Source: G963663315 sp965231905
GTDB taxonomy: Bacteria; Pseudomonadota; Gammaproteobacteria; Arenicellales; Poriferihabitantaceae
NCBI GenBank assembly: GCA_965231905.1
Contig: CBDDOO010000001.1
Coordinates: forward strand, 992,001-1,056,000
Length of the DNA stretch: 64,000 bases
Reading direction: 5' to 3'
Position 1 is the first letter of the stretch. Each line of letters begins with the position of its first letter. Below the pieces are notes generated by a model. That model was not told the origin of the DNA and made no database searches. It saw nothing but the letters and a program-made list of their open reading frames with translations. Position numbers and translations under genes: made by a program. This document shows, in pieces, positions 9,023-17,472 of the stretch.

Positions 9023-10177
9023 ATGAACCGGGTGGAGTGGTTACAGGAGACCAGGCTAATGAGATTTGAAGAAGCGTATGAAGGATGGAACAAGAGCCGA
9101 TTGACGCAGGAAGAAGCGGCGAATTTGTTGGGGGTGTGCAGTCGCACATTCCGTCGTTATGTAGATCGTTACGAGGAAGAAGGACTGGACGGATTGTGTG
9201 ATCGTCGTTTGAGTGAAGTGTCGCATCGTCGGGCGCCGGTAGACGAAGTGATGGATGTGGTGGAGCGTTATCGAGATTATCACCGGGGTTGGAACGTGAA
9301 GCACTTTCATTCCTGGTATCGTCGGGATGGAGGTCAGAGGAGTTATACGTGGGTGAAGAGTCAGTTGCAGGGAGCGGGTGTGGTGAAGCGGTACGCGAAG
9401 CGCGGGGCGCACCGCAAGAGACGGGAGTCGTCGCCGTGGCCGGGGATGATGTTGCATCAGGACGGCAGTACCCACGAGTGGGTGGAGGGTCAGCGCTGGG
9501 ATTTGATTGTGACGATGGACGATGCGACCAATGAGCATTACTCGATGTTTTTCTGTGAACAGGAAGGCACTCGCAGCAGTTTCCGGGGGGTGCGCGAAGT
9601 GATTGAATCGAAAGGACTGTTCTGTTCGCTGTACACGGATCGAGGCAGTCATTACTGGCATACGCCCCAGGCTGGAGGCAAAGTGGACAAGAACAATCCC
9701 ACACAGTTCGGACGCGCCATGAAGCAACTGGGCATCGAGATGATTCCAGCCTACTCACCGCAGGCGCGCGGGCGCTGTGAGCGGGTCTTTCGAACCCACC
9801 AGGACCGTCTGGTCAAGGAACTGGCCAGCGCTGGCATCACCGATATGGACACGGCCAACCGCTATCTCCAAAACGAGTATCTGCCCGCCTACCATGCCGA
9901 GTTCAAGAAACCGGCTCGTGAACCCGGCAGCGCCTTTGTGGCCTGTCGCGATCCATCGGTACTGGATGACATTCTGTGTGAGCGCCATGAGCGAATGGTG
10001 GGTGCAGACAACTGTGTGCGCTATCGGCGCAAAGTGCTACAGATTCCGGCAGATCGGCATCGTTGCCATTACGTAAAAGCCCGCGTCCAGGTACTGGATT
10101 ACCCGGATCAGGGTCTGGCGGTTCATCACGGCCCCAGAGAACTGGCCCGATACGATGCCAAGGGGCAATTACTATGA
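9023..10177 (+). CDS. IS1202-like (ISNCY group) DDE transposase
   Basis: 384 aa. N-terminal helix-turn-helix region (LTQEEAANLLGVCSRTFRRY) followed by an integrase-core catalytic domain. Candidate acidic triad: D in MLHQDGSTHEW, D in SLYTDRGSHYW and E in ARGRCERVFRTHQ. The frame is intact, so the element may be active. A 38-bp perfect palindrome lies downstream inside the element. Confidence 0.87.
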   Translation: MNRVEWLQETRLMRFEEAYEGWNKSRLTQEEAANLLGVCSRTFRRYVDRYEEEGLDGLCDRRLSEVSHRRAPVDEVMDVVERYRDYHRGWNVKHFHSWYRRDGGQRSYTWVKSQLQGAGVVKRYAKRGAHRKRRESSPWPGMMLHQDGSTHEWVEGQRWDLIVTMDDATNEHYSMFFCEQEGTRSSFRGVREVIESKGLFCSLYTDRGSHYWHTPQAGGKVDKNNPTQFGRAMKQLGIEMIPAYSPQARGRCERVFRTHQDRLVKELASAGITDMDTANRYLQNEYLPAYHAEFKKPAREPGSAFVACRDPSVLDDILCERHERMVGADNCVRYRRKVLQIPADRHRCHYVKARVQVLDYPDQGLAVHHGPRELARYDAKGQLL

Positions 10178-10222
10178 ACTCGCATCCGAACGACCGCGTC
10201 CGGTCCGCCGCGCACGTTCGGT

Positions 10223-10260
10223 TTGATTCATCCTCCGGGTTAACCCGGAGGATGAATCAA
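10223..10260. other. 38-bp perfect palindrome downstream of the transposase
   Basis: Each 19-bp arm reads TTGATTCATCCTCCGGGTT and the arms meet without a spacer at a central GTTAAC. It lies 45 bp after the transposase stop and inside the right end of the IS. It could act as a transcription stop without a U-tract, a bidirectional barrier or a protein-binding site. No second copy was seen in the window. Confidence 0.75.
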
Positions 10261-10360
10261 GGTATCATCATAGCGGACAATTCATTTGCTATAAAACCGG
10301 ACAAGTCTATTTGCTCTTAACATTCCCCGTTGTCGCCCCGTTGTCGCCGCGATGGTGGTT

Positions 10361-10410
10361 GGGGCGGGCACAGCGACAGGGCGGGCACAGAGACCCGCCC
10401 CTACGGGTTG
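10361..10410. repeat. Family A intergenic repeat upstream of tsaD
   Basis: GGCGGGCACAGCGACAGG followed by GCGGGCACAGAGACCCGCC and CCTACG: one partial and one full family A unit between the IS and tsaD. Confidence 0.8.
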
Positions 10411-10454
10411 GAGTGATAGAATTGCGGTTTTCCGACATATTCCGGACAAACCCG

Positions 10455-11537
10455 ATGCGTGTTCTTGGAATCGAAACATCCTGTGATGATACCGGCGTGG
10501 CTATCTATGACAGTCGGCAGGGTATTATTGCCCATCAATTGGCCTCGCAGGTTGATTTGCATAGTCAATACGGCGGGGTTGTCCCGGAACTGGCTGCCCG
10601 GGACCACATCCGGACGCTGTTGCCACTGGTGGATACCCTGGTCAATGGGCATCCGAACCGGAACAGCGGGGTCGACGCGGTGGCTTATACCGCCGGTCCC
10701 GGTCTCGCCGGCGCCCTGCTGGTAGGCGCTTCTCTCGGCAGGAGCCTGGCCATGGCATGGCAGATACCCGCGGTCGGCGTTCATCACATGGAAGGGCATT
10801 TACTGGCGCCGATGCTGGAAACCCCGTCCCCTGAATTTCCATTTCTGGCATTACTGGTATCGGGCGGCCACACCATGCTGGTTGATGTCGCGTCCCCCGG
10901 ACAATACCGTATACTGGGCCAATCCGTCGATGATGCGGCCGGAGAGGCCTTTGACAAGACCGCCAAGCTCCTCGGACTGGGATATCCGGGCGGCCCCGCC
11001 ATCTCGAAAGTAGCCCGGGATGGCGACCCGCGCCGGTTCGTATTCCCCCGCCCCATGACCAGCCGACCCGGTCTGGATTTCAGCTTCAGCGGGTTGAAAA
11101 CCCATGTTTCAACGGTCTGCCGGCAACACCATCCGGACCGGCAGACCATCGCCGACATTGCGCTTGCCTTCGAACTGGCGGCGGTCGATACGCTGACCAT
11201 AAAATGCAGCCGGGCGTTGCGGCAAACCGGCCGCAGGCGGCTGGTGGTCTCAGGTGGTGTCGGAGCCAACCAGCGGTTGCGCGACACGCTCCGGGAAAGC
11301 GCCGCCGATTCGGGTGTCGAAGTATTTTATCCCCGTCCCGAATTCTGTACCGATAATGGCGCAATGATTGCTTACGCAGGCCATTTCCGGCTATCCCTGG
11401 GCGGCGGCGATGATCCGGGTAATCAGGATCAGTGGCGCTCTCCCGACCTTCGCGCTGATCCGGGATTTGACATCTATCCCCGCTGGAGCCTGGAAGATAT
11501 AGCGGTTACCCCGACTGTGGGCGGTAAGCGGCGTTGA
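10455..11537 (+). CDS. tsaD: tRNA N6-threonylcarbamoyltransferase TsaD
   Basis: 360 aa. Catalyses transfer of threonylcarbamoyl to A37 of ANN-decoding tRNAs with TsaB and TsaE. The start MRVLGIETSCDDTGVAI is the canonical N-terminus and the iron-binding motif HHMEGH is at about residues 111-116; glycine-rich ASKHA-fold segments follow (LVSGGHTML, VVSGGVGANQRLR). The ATG at 10455 is chosen for this N-terminus; the frame extends upstream through a repeat. In many gammaproteobacteria tsaD faces rpsU-dnaG-rpoD or plsY-folB; here a three-gene module separates it from plsY. Confidence 0.96.
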   Translation: MRVLGIETSCDDTGVAIYDSRQGIIAHQLASQVDLHSQYGGVVPELAARDHIRTLLPLVDTLVNGHPNRNSGVDAVAYTAGPGLAGALLVGASLGRSLAMAWQIPAVGVHHMEGHLLAPMLETPSPEFPFLALLVSGGHTMLVDVASPGQYRILGQSVDDAAGEAFDKTAKLLGLGYPGGPAISKVARDGDPRRFVFPRPMTSRPGLDFSFSGLKTHVSTVCRQHHPDRQTIADIALAFELAAVDTLTIKCSRALRQTGRRRLVVSGGVGANQRLRDTLRESAADSGVEVFYPRPEFCTDNGAMIAYAGHFRLSLGGGDDPGNQDQWRSPDLRADPGFDIYPRWSLEDIAVTPTVGGKRR

Positions 11538-11591
11538 CAACACTCCTGGATTTATGACAAATTTGACTTTTTATTATAAGGAATACTGGAG

Positions 11592-12860
11592 ATGATGCGA
11601 CGAGTATCCAGGAGAGAGGCGCTTGGGGCCAGTATCGGTGGATGCCTTGCGGCGCCCTGGCTCCTGTCTCACGCTATGGTTCCGAAAACCAGCGGAGTGA
11701 CCGATACACAGATCGTTCTGGGGGTGTCGGCGGCGTTTTCCGGCCCTTCACGGGGGTTGGGCATTGAGCTCTATCGTGGCGCCATGGCCTGTTTCAACCA
11801 TGTCAACAGTACTGGTGGCATCAACGGCCGCAAGATTGTCCTCAAGACCTACGATGATGGTTATCAACCGAACCCCTGTGTCGAAAACACGGTAAAGCTT
11901 ACGTTGGACGATCAGGTGTTCGCGCTGTTCGGCTATGTCGGCACGCCGACCGTAACGCGGGTTTTGCCACTCCTGAAGAAATTCCAGGACGAAAAAATGT
12001 TCCTTTTCTTTCCGTTCACCGGGGCCCAACCGCAACGGCAACCGCCGTATGGGGAATTCGCCTTCAATCTGCGTGCATCCTACCGTCAGGAAACCAGCGG
12101 CCTGGTCGATAATTTCATATCTGTCGGCCGTCGGCGCATTGCTGTATTCTACCAGGCTGACGCCTACGGGCGCAGCGGATGGGCAGGTGTGCGGCGCGCC
12201 CTCGGGAAATACGGCGAGCGGATCGTCGGCGAGGCGACCTACCGGCGTGGTCAGAAGTTCACCAGTACCATGCGTCAGCAGGTCGAGATTCTGCAAGCGG
12301 CGAATCCGGACGCGATCATCTGCATTGGCGCTTATGCCGCCTGCGCCGCTTTTCTGCGCGATGCCGTTGATCAGGGCCTGCGCGTCCCGGTCGCGAATCT
12401 ATCCTTCGTAGGGAGCGAAAACCTGCTGAAACTGATCACCAGTGAGCAGAAGGACAGTCGGCGCTATACCGAGCTTCTGGTTAATTCACAGGTCGTACCG
12501 AGTTACGAGGACACTTCGATTCCGGCAGTCCGGGAGTACCGTGAACTGTTGGAGCGTTATGACCCGCAGCCACCCGGTGAATTGCTCAAAGAGGATTACA
12601 GCCCCTTTGCGCACAGTTTTGTCAGCCTTGAAGGATTCCTTGACGCGAAACTGATGGTCGAAATTCTGCGGCGCCTCGGCGCCAGACCGACCCGCAATCA
12701 TCTGGAATATGCCGTGTTTTCGATCAAGGATTTTGATCTCGGAGTCGGTGTGCCGGTCTCGTTTTCCGCCAACCGCAGGCAGGGACAGAATCGCGTCTAC
12801 TACACGGTTGTGGAGGGTGGCCGATTCGTGCCTTTGAGCGATTGGAAAAGCAGGTTTTAA
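11592..12860 (+). CDS. Periplasmic branched-chain-amino-acid-type binding protein (Peripla_BP_6)
   Basis: 422 aa with an N-terminal twin-arginine-like start (MRRVSRREALGASIGG, then a hydrophobic stretch) indicating export. The mature part begins with TDTQIVLGVSAAFSGPSRGLG, the usual opening of LivJ-type ligand-binding proteins, and continues with LKTYDDGYQPNPCVENTVKL and AVFYQADAYGRSGW. No ABC permease or ATPase genes follow. The next gene, 4 bp on, encodes a membrane sensor stub and the third an MFS transporter, so this protein may feed a signalling partner instead of an ABC pump. The ligand is unknown. Confidence 0.85.
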   Translation: MMRRVSRREALGASIGGCLAAPWLLSHAMVPKTSGVTDTQIVLGVSAAFSGPSRGLGIELYRGAMACFNHVNSTGGINGRKIVLKTYDDGYQPNPCVENTVKLTLDDQVFALFGYVGTPTVTRVLPLLKKFQDEKMFLFFPFTGAQPQRQPPYGEFAFNLRASYRQETSGLVDNFISVGRRRIAVFYQADAYGRSGWAGVRRALGKYGERIVGEATYRRGQKFTSTMRQQVEILQAANPDAIICIGAYAACAAFLRDAVDQGLRVPVANLSFVGSENLLKLITSEQKDSRRYTELLVNSQVVPSYEDTSIPAVREYRELLERYDPQPPGELLKEDYSPFAHSFVSLEGFLDAKLMVEILRRLGARPTRNHLEYAVFSIKDFDLGVGVPVSFSANRRQGQNRVYYTVVEGGRFVPLSDWKSRF

Positions 12861-12864
12861 CAAT

Positions 12865-13605
12865 ATGAAAATTCAAAAACTGTTCCAGAAGACCCTGTTC
12901 GGGATTTTTATGCTGTTCGGCGTAATCGGTGTCTCGACTTCGGCGCTGTGCATTTATACGGTCGATACCCAGTTGTCGAAAGAATACGAAACCAACGCGA
13001 AAGGTCTGTCGAAGACGATTGCCGATGCCAGCGTCGATATCATCCTGAACCGTGGACTGTCGGCGCTGCAATCGTTGATCGACCAGTTCGTCGAGATCCA
13101 GGGCATCAGTTACATCTATGTTGTCAATGATACCGGAGAAATTCTCGCCCATACCTTTGTGCCGGGCGTCCCCGCGGAGATACTGGAGAGTGACCGGAAC
13201 AATAGCGCTTCGGTACAGCGCAGCTTGCCGGGAATGGGTAATTTCGTCGAAGTCAGCAGCCCGATTCTCGCCGGTGTCGCCGGCAGGGTTTATATCGGCA
13301 TGGATACCGGTCTGATCGCGCTGAAAATCCAGCGGGCGATTGGCCAGCAGATTTATCTCATCTCCAGCATATTCGTGATCGGCGTTATTGCGGCGATCTG
13401 GCTGGTGAATCTGGCGGCCAATCCACTGGCTTCCCTTCTTGGCTATACCGTTGGTCTGGCGCGCGGCGACGGCGCGTCAGCGCCGGACGACGGTATTTTA
13501 GTCCGTGATGACGAAGTGGGGCAGATTGCGCGCTTGCTCCAGTATATCTCCAGAGTGGAGGATGACTCCGAACCCGGGCCGGATTCGTCGGGCGCCCGGG
13601 GCTGA
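12865..13605 (+). CDS. Membrane protein with periplasmic sensor (Cache-like) and HAMP-like segment, no output domain
   Basis: 246 aa. One membrane span at about residues 9-31, a periplasmic domain of about 120 residues containing an alpha/beta PAS-like stretch (GISYIYVVNDTGEILAH), a second span at about 160-183 and then a short HAMP-like cytoplasmic linker (NPLASLLGYTVGLARGDG...VRDDEVGQIARLL). The usual kinase, GGDEF or chemotaxis output is absent; the protein ends within the HAMP region. The downstream MFS gene starts about 50 bp later. It may sense the state of the neighbouring binding protein. The family assignment is by fold-like pattern only. Confidence 0.7.
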   Translation: MKIQKLFQKTLFGIFMLFGVIGVSTSALCIYTVDTQLSKEYETNAKGLSKTIADASVDIILNRGLSALQSLIDQFVEIQGISYIYVVNDTGEILAHTFVPGVPAEILESDRNNSASVQRSLPGMGNFVEVSSPILAGVAGRVYIGMDTGLIALKIQRAIGQQIYLISSIFVIGVIAAIWLVNLAANPLASLLGYTVGLARGDGASAPDDGILVRDDEVGQIARLLQYISRVEDDSEPGPDSSGARG

Positions 13606-13657
13606 TGCGCAAACGCCCGGGTCCGTCGAGTCGGCAACGAATAGTGAGCCGCTTCCC

Positions 13658-15001
13658 ATGACGCTCCCCCGCGCCGTGACAGTTCTGCTCTGCACCATGC
13701 TGCAGCTTTGTTTCGGTACTGTCTATGCGTGGAGTTTCTTTCAGACGCTGCTGGTCCGGCAACTTGGCTGGACGTTTACTGAAACCGCTATCGCCTTCAG
13801 CATCACTATATTCTCACTCGGCATGTCCGCGGCCTGGGCCGGCGCCGCCCTGCCGCGACTCGGTCCGAGAAAGCTGGCAATTATCGGCAGTTTGATGTTT
13901 TCCAGTGGCTATCTTCTTGCCGGTCTGGCCCTGTATATTGATTTTCTTCCACTCTTTTACATCGGTTATGGCGTCATCGGCGGCGCCGGGATCGGGCTGG
14001 GTTACGTGACTCCGGTGGCGACGGCGGCGAAATGGTATCCCGACCACAAGGGGTTGGCAACCGGTATCGTGGTCATGGGGTTCGGTTTCGGCGCCTTCGT
14101 GCTGAGCAAATTGTTGGCGCCAGTTCTGATCGTTACTACCGAAGGTGATCTGGTGCAGGTCTTTGTCTGGCTTGGCGTACTGTTCGCGGCGATTCTGCTG
14201 CCGTCCAGTTATTTCCTGCGCGATCCGCCGTCCTCTTACCGGGTAACGGCCGGATCTGCTTCGGATTCCCGGGAATACGATGATTCGGGAACTGTTTCAC
14301 AGTGCCTCCGCACCCGCGAATTTACCGTCATGTGGCTGGTCTTTTTCTTCAATATCGCCGCCGGAATCTCCGTTATCAGCTTTCAGTCGTCGCTGCTCCA
14401 GGATGTCTGGGGACTGGCCGATCCTTCAATCGAGCCGCAAGTACTGGCGCAATACGGAGCGACCCTGATCGCTGTCAGCTCGCTGTGCAATGGTGTTGGC
14501 CGGCTGTTCTGGGGGCTGTTGTCGGACCGGATTGGCCGGGTTCGGGTGTTCCGCTTCCTGCTTGCCAGCCAGATGGTTGTTTTCGGTATTTTGATGACCG
14601 AGAGTAACCCGTGGGTTTTCTCGGCCCTGGTTTGCTATGTGCTGCTGTGTTTCGGCGGCGGCTTCGCGACCATGCCTTCATTCGTGCTGGATGTTTTCGG
14701 CTCCCGGAAAATGTCGGTCATCTACGGGGCTGTCCTCACTGCCTGGGCGGCGGCGGGCATCTTCGGTCCGGTTTATGTCGGCTATATCAAGGATCAGTAT
14801 CCTGATCGCGCGACCATTTACTGTTTCCTGATAGGAGTTCTTATACTCGGAGTTGGTTTTACCTTTTCCTACCTGTTGAACGACGAACGGATTCGCCTTG
14901 TCAGGCCGACCATGGAAAGTACGTTGCGTCGCTTCGGCATTTCGCCGTCACGCCGAAAGTCGACGCCGGATTTCAGGGGTAACCGCGTCAGGAGGACTTG
15001 A
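13658..15001 (+). CDS. MFS transporter, oxalate/formate antiporter-like family
   Basis: About 447 aa with 12 predicted spans. Features resembling the OFA family: the first span LCFGTVYAWSFFQTLL, the GYGVIGGAGIGLGYVTPVATAAKWYPDHKGLATG stretch region (positions about 104-137) and the second-half signature RLFWGLLSDRIGRV. I chose the ATG at 13658 because the following residues enter the first span quickly; in-frame ATGs further upstream overlap the sensor gene. It probably moves a small carboxylate. It overlaps the convergent plsY gene by 14 bp at its 3' end. Confidence 0.85.
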   Translation: MTLPRAVTVLLCTMLQLCFGTVYAWSFFQTLLVRQLGWTFTETAIAFSITIFSLGMSAAWAGAALPRLGPRKLAIIGSLMFSSGYLLAGLALYIDFLPLFYIGYGVIGGAGIGLGYVTPVATAAKWYPDHKGLATGIVVMGFGFGAFVLSKLLAPVLIVTTEGDLVQVFVWLGVLFAAILLPSSYFLRDPPSSYRVTAGSASDSREYDDSGTVSQCLRTREFTVMWLVFFFNIAAGISVISFQSSLLQDVWGLADPSIEPQVLAQYGATLIAVSSLCNGVGRLFWGLLSDRIGRVRVFRFLLASQMVVFGILMTESNPWVFSALVCYVLLCFGGGFATMPSFVLDVFGSRKMSVIYGAVLTAWAAAGIFGPVYVGYIKDQYPDRATIYCFLIGVLILGVGFTFSYLLNDERIRLVRPTMESTLRRFGISPSRRKSTPDFRGNRVRRT

Positions 15002-15581
15002 GTTTGATCTTGCTTTCGGTTCCTGCCAGCAGGCGGGCCATGTTTCCCCGGTGACGCCAGAAGAGCAGCGCTGTGATGATCAGGCTCATCGCCAGCAGCC
15101 AGGGGTCCGGCAGTAACCACAGAACCAGCAGGGGCGCCAGCGTCGCCGCAGTCAGAGCGGCCAGCGATGAGTATCGAAACAGAACGGCCACGGCCAGCCA
15201 GGCCGCCATCAGTATCAGGGTCAGAACTCCGCTGATTCCCAAAAGTACGCCACAGGCGGTGGCTACCCCCTTGCCTCCCCTGAATCCAAAAAACAGGGGG
15301 TACAGGTGGCCCAGGAAGGCGGCTGTTCCAACCAGTGAAACGGTGAGTGCGCTGGCGGTCAATTCCCTGGCGACCAGAACCGGAATCAGCCCCTTTCCCA
15401 CATCGCCGATCAAGGTGATGACTGCCGCCAGCCTGCCTCCGGTTCGCAGTACGTTGGTGGTTCCGGGATTACGGGAACCCGTGTTTCTGGGGTCGGTCAG
15501 CCCCATCACCCGGCAGACCACAATGGCGCTGGAAATCGAACCAAAACAATAGGCAAGCGGGGGTAGAAAGTAGTCTATCAT
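14988..15581 (-). CDS. plsY: Glycerol-3-phosphate acyltransferase PlsY
   Basis: 197 aa multi-span membrane protein that acylates glycerol-3-phosphate from acyl-phosphate in phospholipid synthesis. Conserved motifs are GSRNPGTTNVLRTGG near residue 35 and GFRGGKGVATACG near 98. Length matches the family. It is divergent from folB, an arrangement common in gammaproteobacteria, and its 3' end overlaps the convergent MFS gene by 14 bp. Confidence 0.95.
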   Translation of the reverse strand: MIDYFLPPLAYCFGSISSAIVVCRVMGLTDPRNTGSRNPGTTNVLRTGGRLAAVITLIGDVGKGLIPVLVARELTASALTVSLVGTAAFLGHLYPLFFGFRGGKGVATACGVLLGISGVLTLILMAAWLAVAVLFRYSSLAALTAATLAPLLVLWLLPDPWLLAMSLIITALLFWRHRGNMARLLAGTESKIKLKSS

Positions 15582-15631
15582 TGGCAGTAATATCAGATCT
15601 GGTCTACATTGGATATGGTTTTGATCTACTC

Positions 15632-15997
15632 ATGGATATTATTTACCTTCATGGCTTGAAAGTCGATTGTATTATCGGGGTCTGGGAATGGGAAAAACAG
15701 ATTACCCAGAGTATCACCGTTGATCTCGACATGGGGTTCGACATCACGACCGCGGCCACCAGCGATGAGATCAGGGATACATTGAGTTACCGGGATGTGT
15801 CCAAACGGGTCGAGTCATTTATCCGCGATTCCCGGTTTCAACTGGTGGAAAGGCTGGCGGAAGAGGTCGCCGGAATCCTGATCGGTGAATTTGGTATCAA
15901 GTGGTGCCGGGTCAGGATCAATAAATTCGGGGCAATCCGGGGGGCCGGGGATGTCGGCGTCATCATTGAGCGGGAACTTGACAAGAGTGAATCGTGA
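15632..15997 (+). CDS. folB: Dihydroneopterin aldolase FolB
   Basis: 121 aa; folate biosynthesis enzyme converting dihydroneopterin to hydroxymethyldihydropterin. N-terminal DIIYLHGLKVDCIIGVWEWE and the later TLSYRDVSKRVESF and LVERLAEEVAGIL are typical. The ATG at 15632 gives the standard N-terminus. The stop overlaps the GTG start of folK (GTGA), implying translational coupling. Confidence 0.94.
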   Translation: MDIIYLHGLKVDCIIGVWEWEKQITQSITVDLDMGFDITTAATSDEIRDTLSYRDVSKRVESFIRDSRFQLVERLAEEVAGILIGEFGIKWCRVRINKFGAIRGAGDVGVIIERELDKSES

Positions 15998-16485
15998 CTT
16001 ACATAACGCTCAGTATTGGAAGTAATATCGAGCGCGAGAAAAACGTCCGTTACGCGATTCATGAAATTGCGGCGCGATATGGCGAAATCAATCTGTCTCC
16101 GGTCTATGAAACCGCTTCTGTCGGGTTTGAGGGGCCGCCATTTTTGAATCTGGCGCTCGGGTTTCATTCCGAAGACGGCCTGCTGCAAATTCTTGAATAT
16201 CTGCGCGGAATCGAGTCGGACGTGGGGCGTGTGCGAGGCAGAAAATCGTTTGACAACCGATTGCTGGATATTGATGTGATCCTGTTCGGGGATCAGAACC
16301 TGCGCTCTGCCGGGTATGATATTCCCCGGTACGAGATAGAGAAGTTCGCTTACGTGTTGAAGCCGCTCGCGGATCTGCATCCCCGAATGCTGCATCCGGT
16401 CACGGGCAAAACCTGTCACCGGATGTGGCGGGAGTTCAGCAAGAAGTCGGAGCAATTGATCCGGCCCTGTGAATTTACCCCTTGA
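15994..16485 (+). CDS. folK: 2-amino-4-hydroxy-6-hydroxymethyldihydropteridine diphosphokinase FolK
   Basis: 163 aa with a GTG start at 15994 overlapping the folB stop. Opens ITLSIGSNIEREKNVRYAI, has YETASVGFEGPPFLNLAL and the metal/ATP-binding segment RLLDIDVILFGD. It acts directly after FolB in folate synthesis, transferring pyrophosphate from ATP to the pterin. Confidence 0.94.
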   Translation: MTYITLSIGSNIEREKNVRYAIHEIAARYGEINLSPVYETASVGFEGPPFLNLALGFHSEDGLLQILEYLRGIESDVGRVRGRKSFDNRLLDIDVILFGDQNLRSAGYDIPRYEIEKFAYVLKPLADLHPRMLHPVTGKTCHRMWREFSKKSEQLIRPCEFTP

Positions 16486-16528
16486 AACACTCATTATCGC
16501 TCATTATCGCTACCCAACCGGACTTTTT

Positions 16529-16541
16529 TCTGGTATAAATC
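16529..16541 (+). promoter_or_regulatory. Extended -10 promoter candidate for rpmB-rpmG
   Basis: TGGTATAAA at 16531-16539 matches an extended -10 element about 43 bp upstream of rpmB. No strong -35 is visible. The same nonamer lies upstream of dnaG. Two tandem copies of CTCATTATCG (about 16491-16510) precede it. Confidence 0.45.
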
Positions 16542-16581
16542 GCGCCTCGCTTCCAATGTTCGTGAAATTCAAGGTAAGTCC

Positions 16582-16803
16582 ATGACCAGAGTCTGTCAAG
16601 TAACCGGGAAACGAACCGTGACCGGTAACAATGTTTCCCATGCGCACAATAAAACCAGGCGCAAGTTCCTGCCCAATTTGCACAGCCGTCGTTTCTGGGT
16701 TGAAAGTGAAAATCGCTGGGTTCGCCTGCGTGTATCCTCGGCCGGATTGCGAATCATAGACAAGAAGGGCATTGACCACGTTCTGGGTGAAATTTCAAAA
16801 TGA
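16582..16803 (+). CDS. rpmB: 50S ribosomal protein L28
   Basis: 73 aa. The sequence MTRVCQVTGKRTVTGNNVSH followed by KTRRKFLPNLHSRRFWV is diagnostic for L28. Slightly short compared with the usual 77-78 aa. Its TGA stop overlaps the ATG of rpmG (ATGA). Confidence 0.97.
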   Translation: MTRVCQVTGKRTVTGNNVSHAHNKTRRKFLPNLHSRRFWVESENRWVRLRVSSAGLRIIDKKGIDHVLGEISK

Positions 16804-16955
16804 GAGACAAGATCAAGCTGGTATCGAGCGCCGGCACCGGCCACTACTACACAACCACCAAAAACAAACGGACCATGACGGAAAAAATGGAAATCCGGAA
16901 ATACGATCCGGTGGTTCGCAAACACGTTGTGTACAAGGAAGCGAAAATCAAATAG
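16800..16955 (+). CDS. rpmG: 50S ribosomal protein L33
   Basis: 51 aa, starting MRDKIKLVSSAGTGHYYTTT and continuing K-N-K-R-T-M to a C-terminus YKEAKIK, the standard bacterial L33. The ATG overlaps the rpmB stop by 4 bp. The cysteine-free form is present, so it does not bind zinc. It is followed by a tandem duplication of CAAATAGCGGC that also carries the stop. Confidence 0.97.
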   Translation: MRDKIKLVSSAGTGHYYTTTKNKRTMTEKMEIRKYDPVVRKHVVYKEAKIK

Positions 16956-16971
16956 CGGCCAAATAGCGGCG

Positions 16972-17430
16972 TTGAAAAAGAGAATTGACGTAAGGATTCT
17001 GGATTCGCGGATAGAAAACGAATTCGGCCTGCCGGGGTATGCCACGCCGGGTTCGGCGGGACTTGACCTGTGCGCCTGCGTTGATCAGGCGCTGGCATTG
17101 AAGCCCGGACAGACGGAATTGATTCCGACCGGAATTGCAATCCATATCGCCGATCCTGGATTTGCGGCGGTTTTGATACCGAGATCCGGAGCCGGACACA
17201 GACAGGGTATTGTGCTCGGCAATCTGACGGGGCTGATTGATTCCGACTATCAGGGGCAGTTGTTCATATCCTGCTGGAATCGCAGCAGTACGGAGTTCAC
17301 CATACGGCCGGGTGACCGCATTGCCCAGATGATGATCATTCCGGTTGTCCAGGCAGAGTTCAACGTAGTGGATTCGTTCGCACAAAGCGAACGCCTCGAC
17401 GGAGGTTTCGGCTCAACCGGGAAGAACTGA
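16972..17430 (+). CDS. dut: Deoxyuridine 5'-triphosphate nucleotidohydrolase (dUTPase)
   Basis: 152 aa. Hydrolyses dUTP to dUMP, keeping uracil out of DNA. Trimeric dUTPase motifs in order: GSAGLDLCAC (1), IPRSGAGHRQGI (2), GLIDSDYQGQLF (3), RPGDRIAQMMI (4) and ERLDGGFGSTG (5). No ATG is in the right place; the TTG at 16972 gives KKRIDVRILDSR, the normal N-terminus, so I take it as the start. It lies 16 bp after rpmG within a short tandem duplication. Confidence 0.94.
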   Translation: MKKRIDVRILDSRIENEFGLPGYATPGSAGLDLCACVDQALALKPGQTELIPTGIAIHIADPGFAAVLIPRSGAGHRQGIVLGNLTGLIDSDYQGQLFISCWNRSSTEFTIRPGDRIAQMMIIPVVQAEFNVVDSFAQSERLDGGFGSTGKN

Positions 17431-17472
17431 AGGTCCGGGCGCCTTTAAGAATATTTACACTACCCTTATGTC

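Larger units (their letters stand above)
8927..10340. mobile_element. IS1202-like insertion sequence with 18-bp target duplication
   Basis: The element proper is 8945-10322 (1,378 bp). Its ends are imperfect inverted repeats starting TGTAGAGAGCAAATGAATTG on the left and, read inward, TGTTAAGAGCAAATAGACTT on the right, each followed by TGTCCGGTT. A second internal copy of the TTGTCCGGTT-type motif lies close to each end (about 8985 and about 10275). An 18-bp direct repeat flanks it (8927-8944 and 10323-10340); the match extends to 22 bp if shared terminal bases are counted. Long target duplications are a known trait of the IS1202/ISNCY group. It separates bpt from tsaD. Confidence 0.85.
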
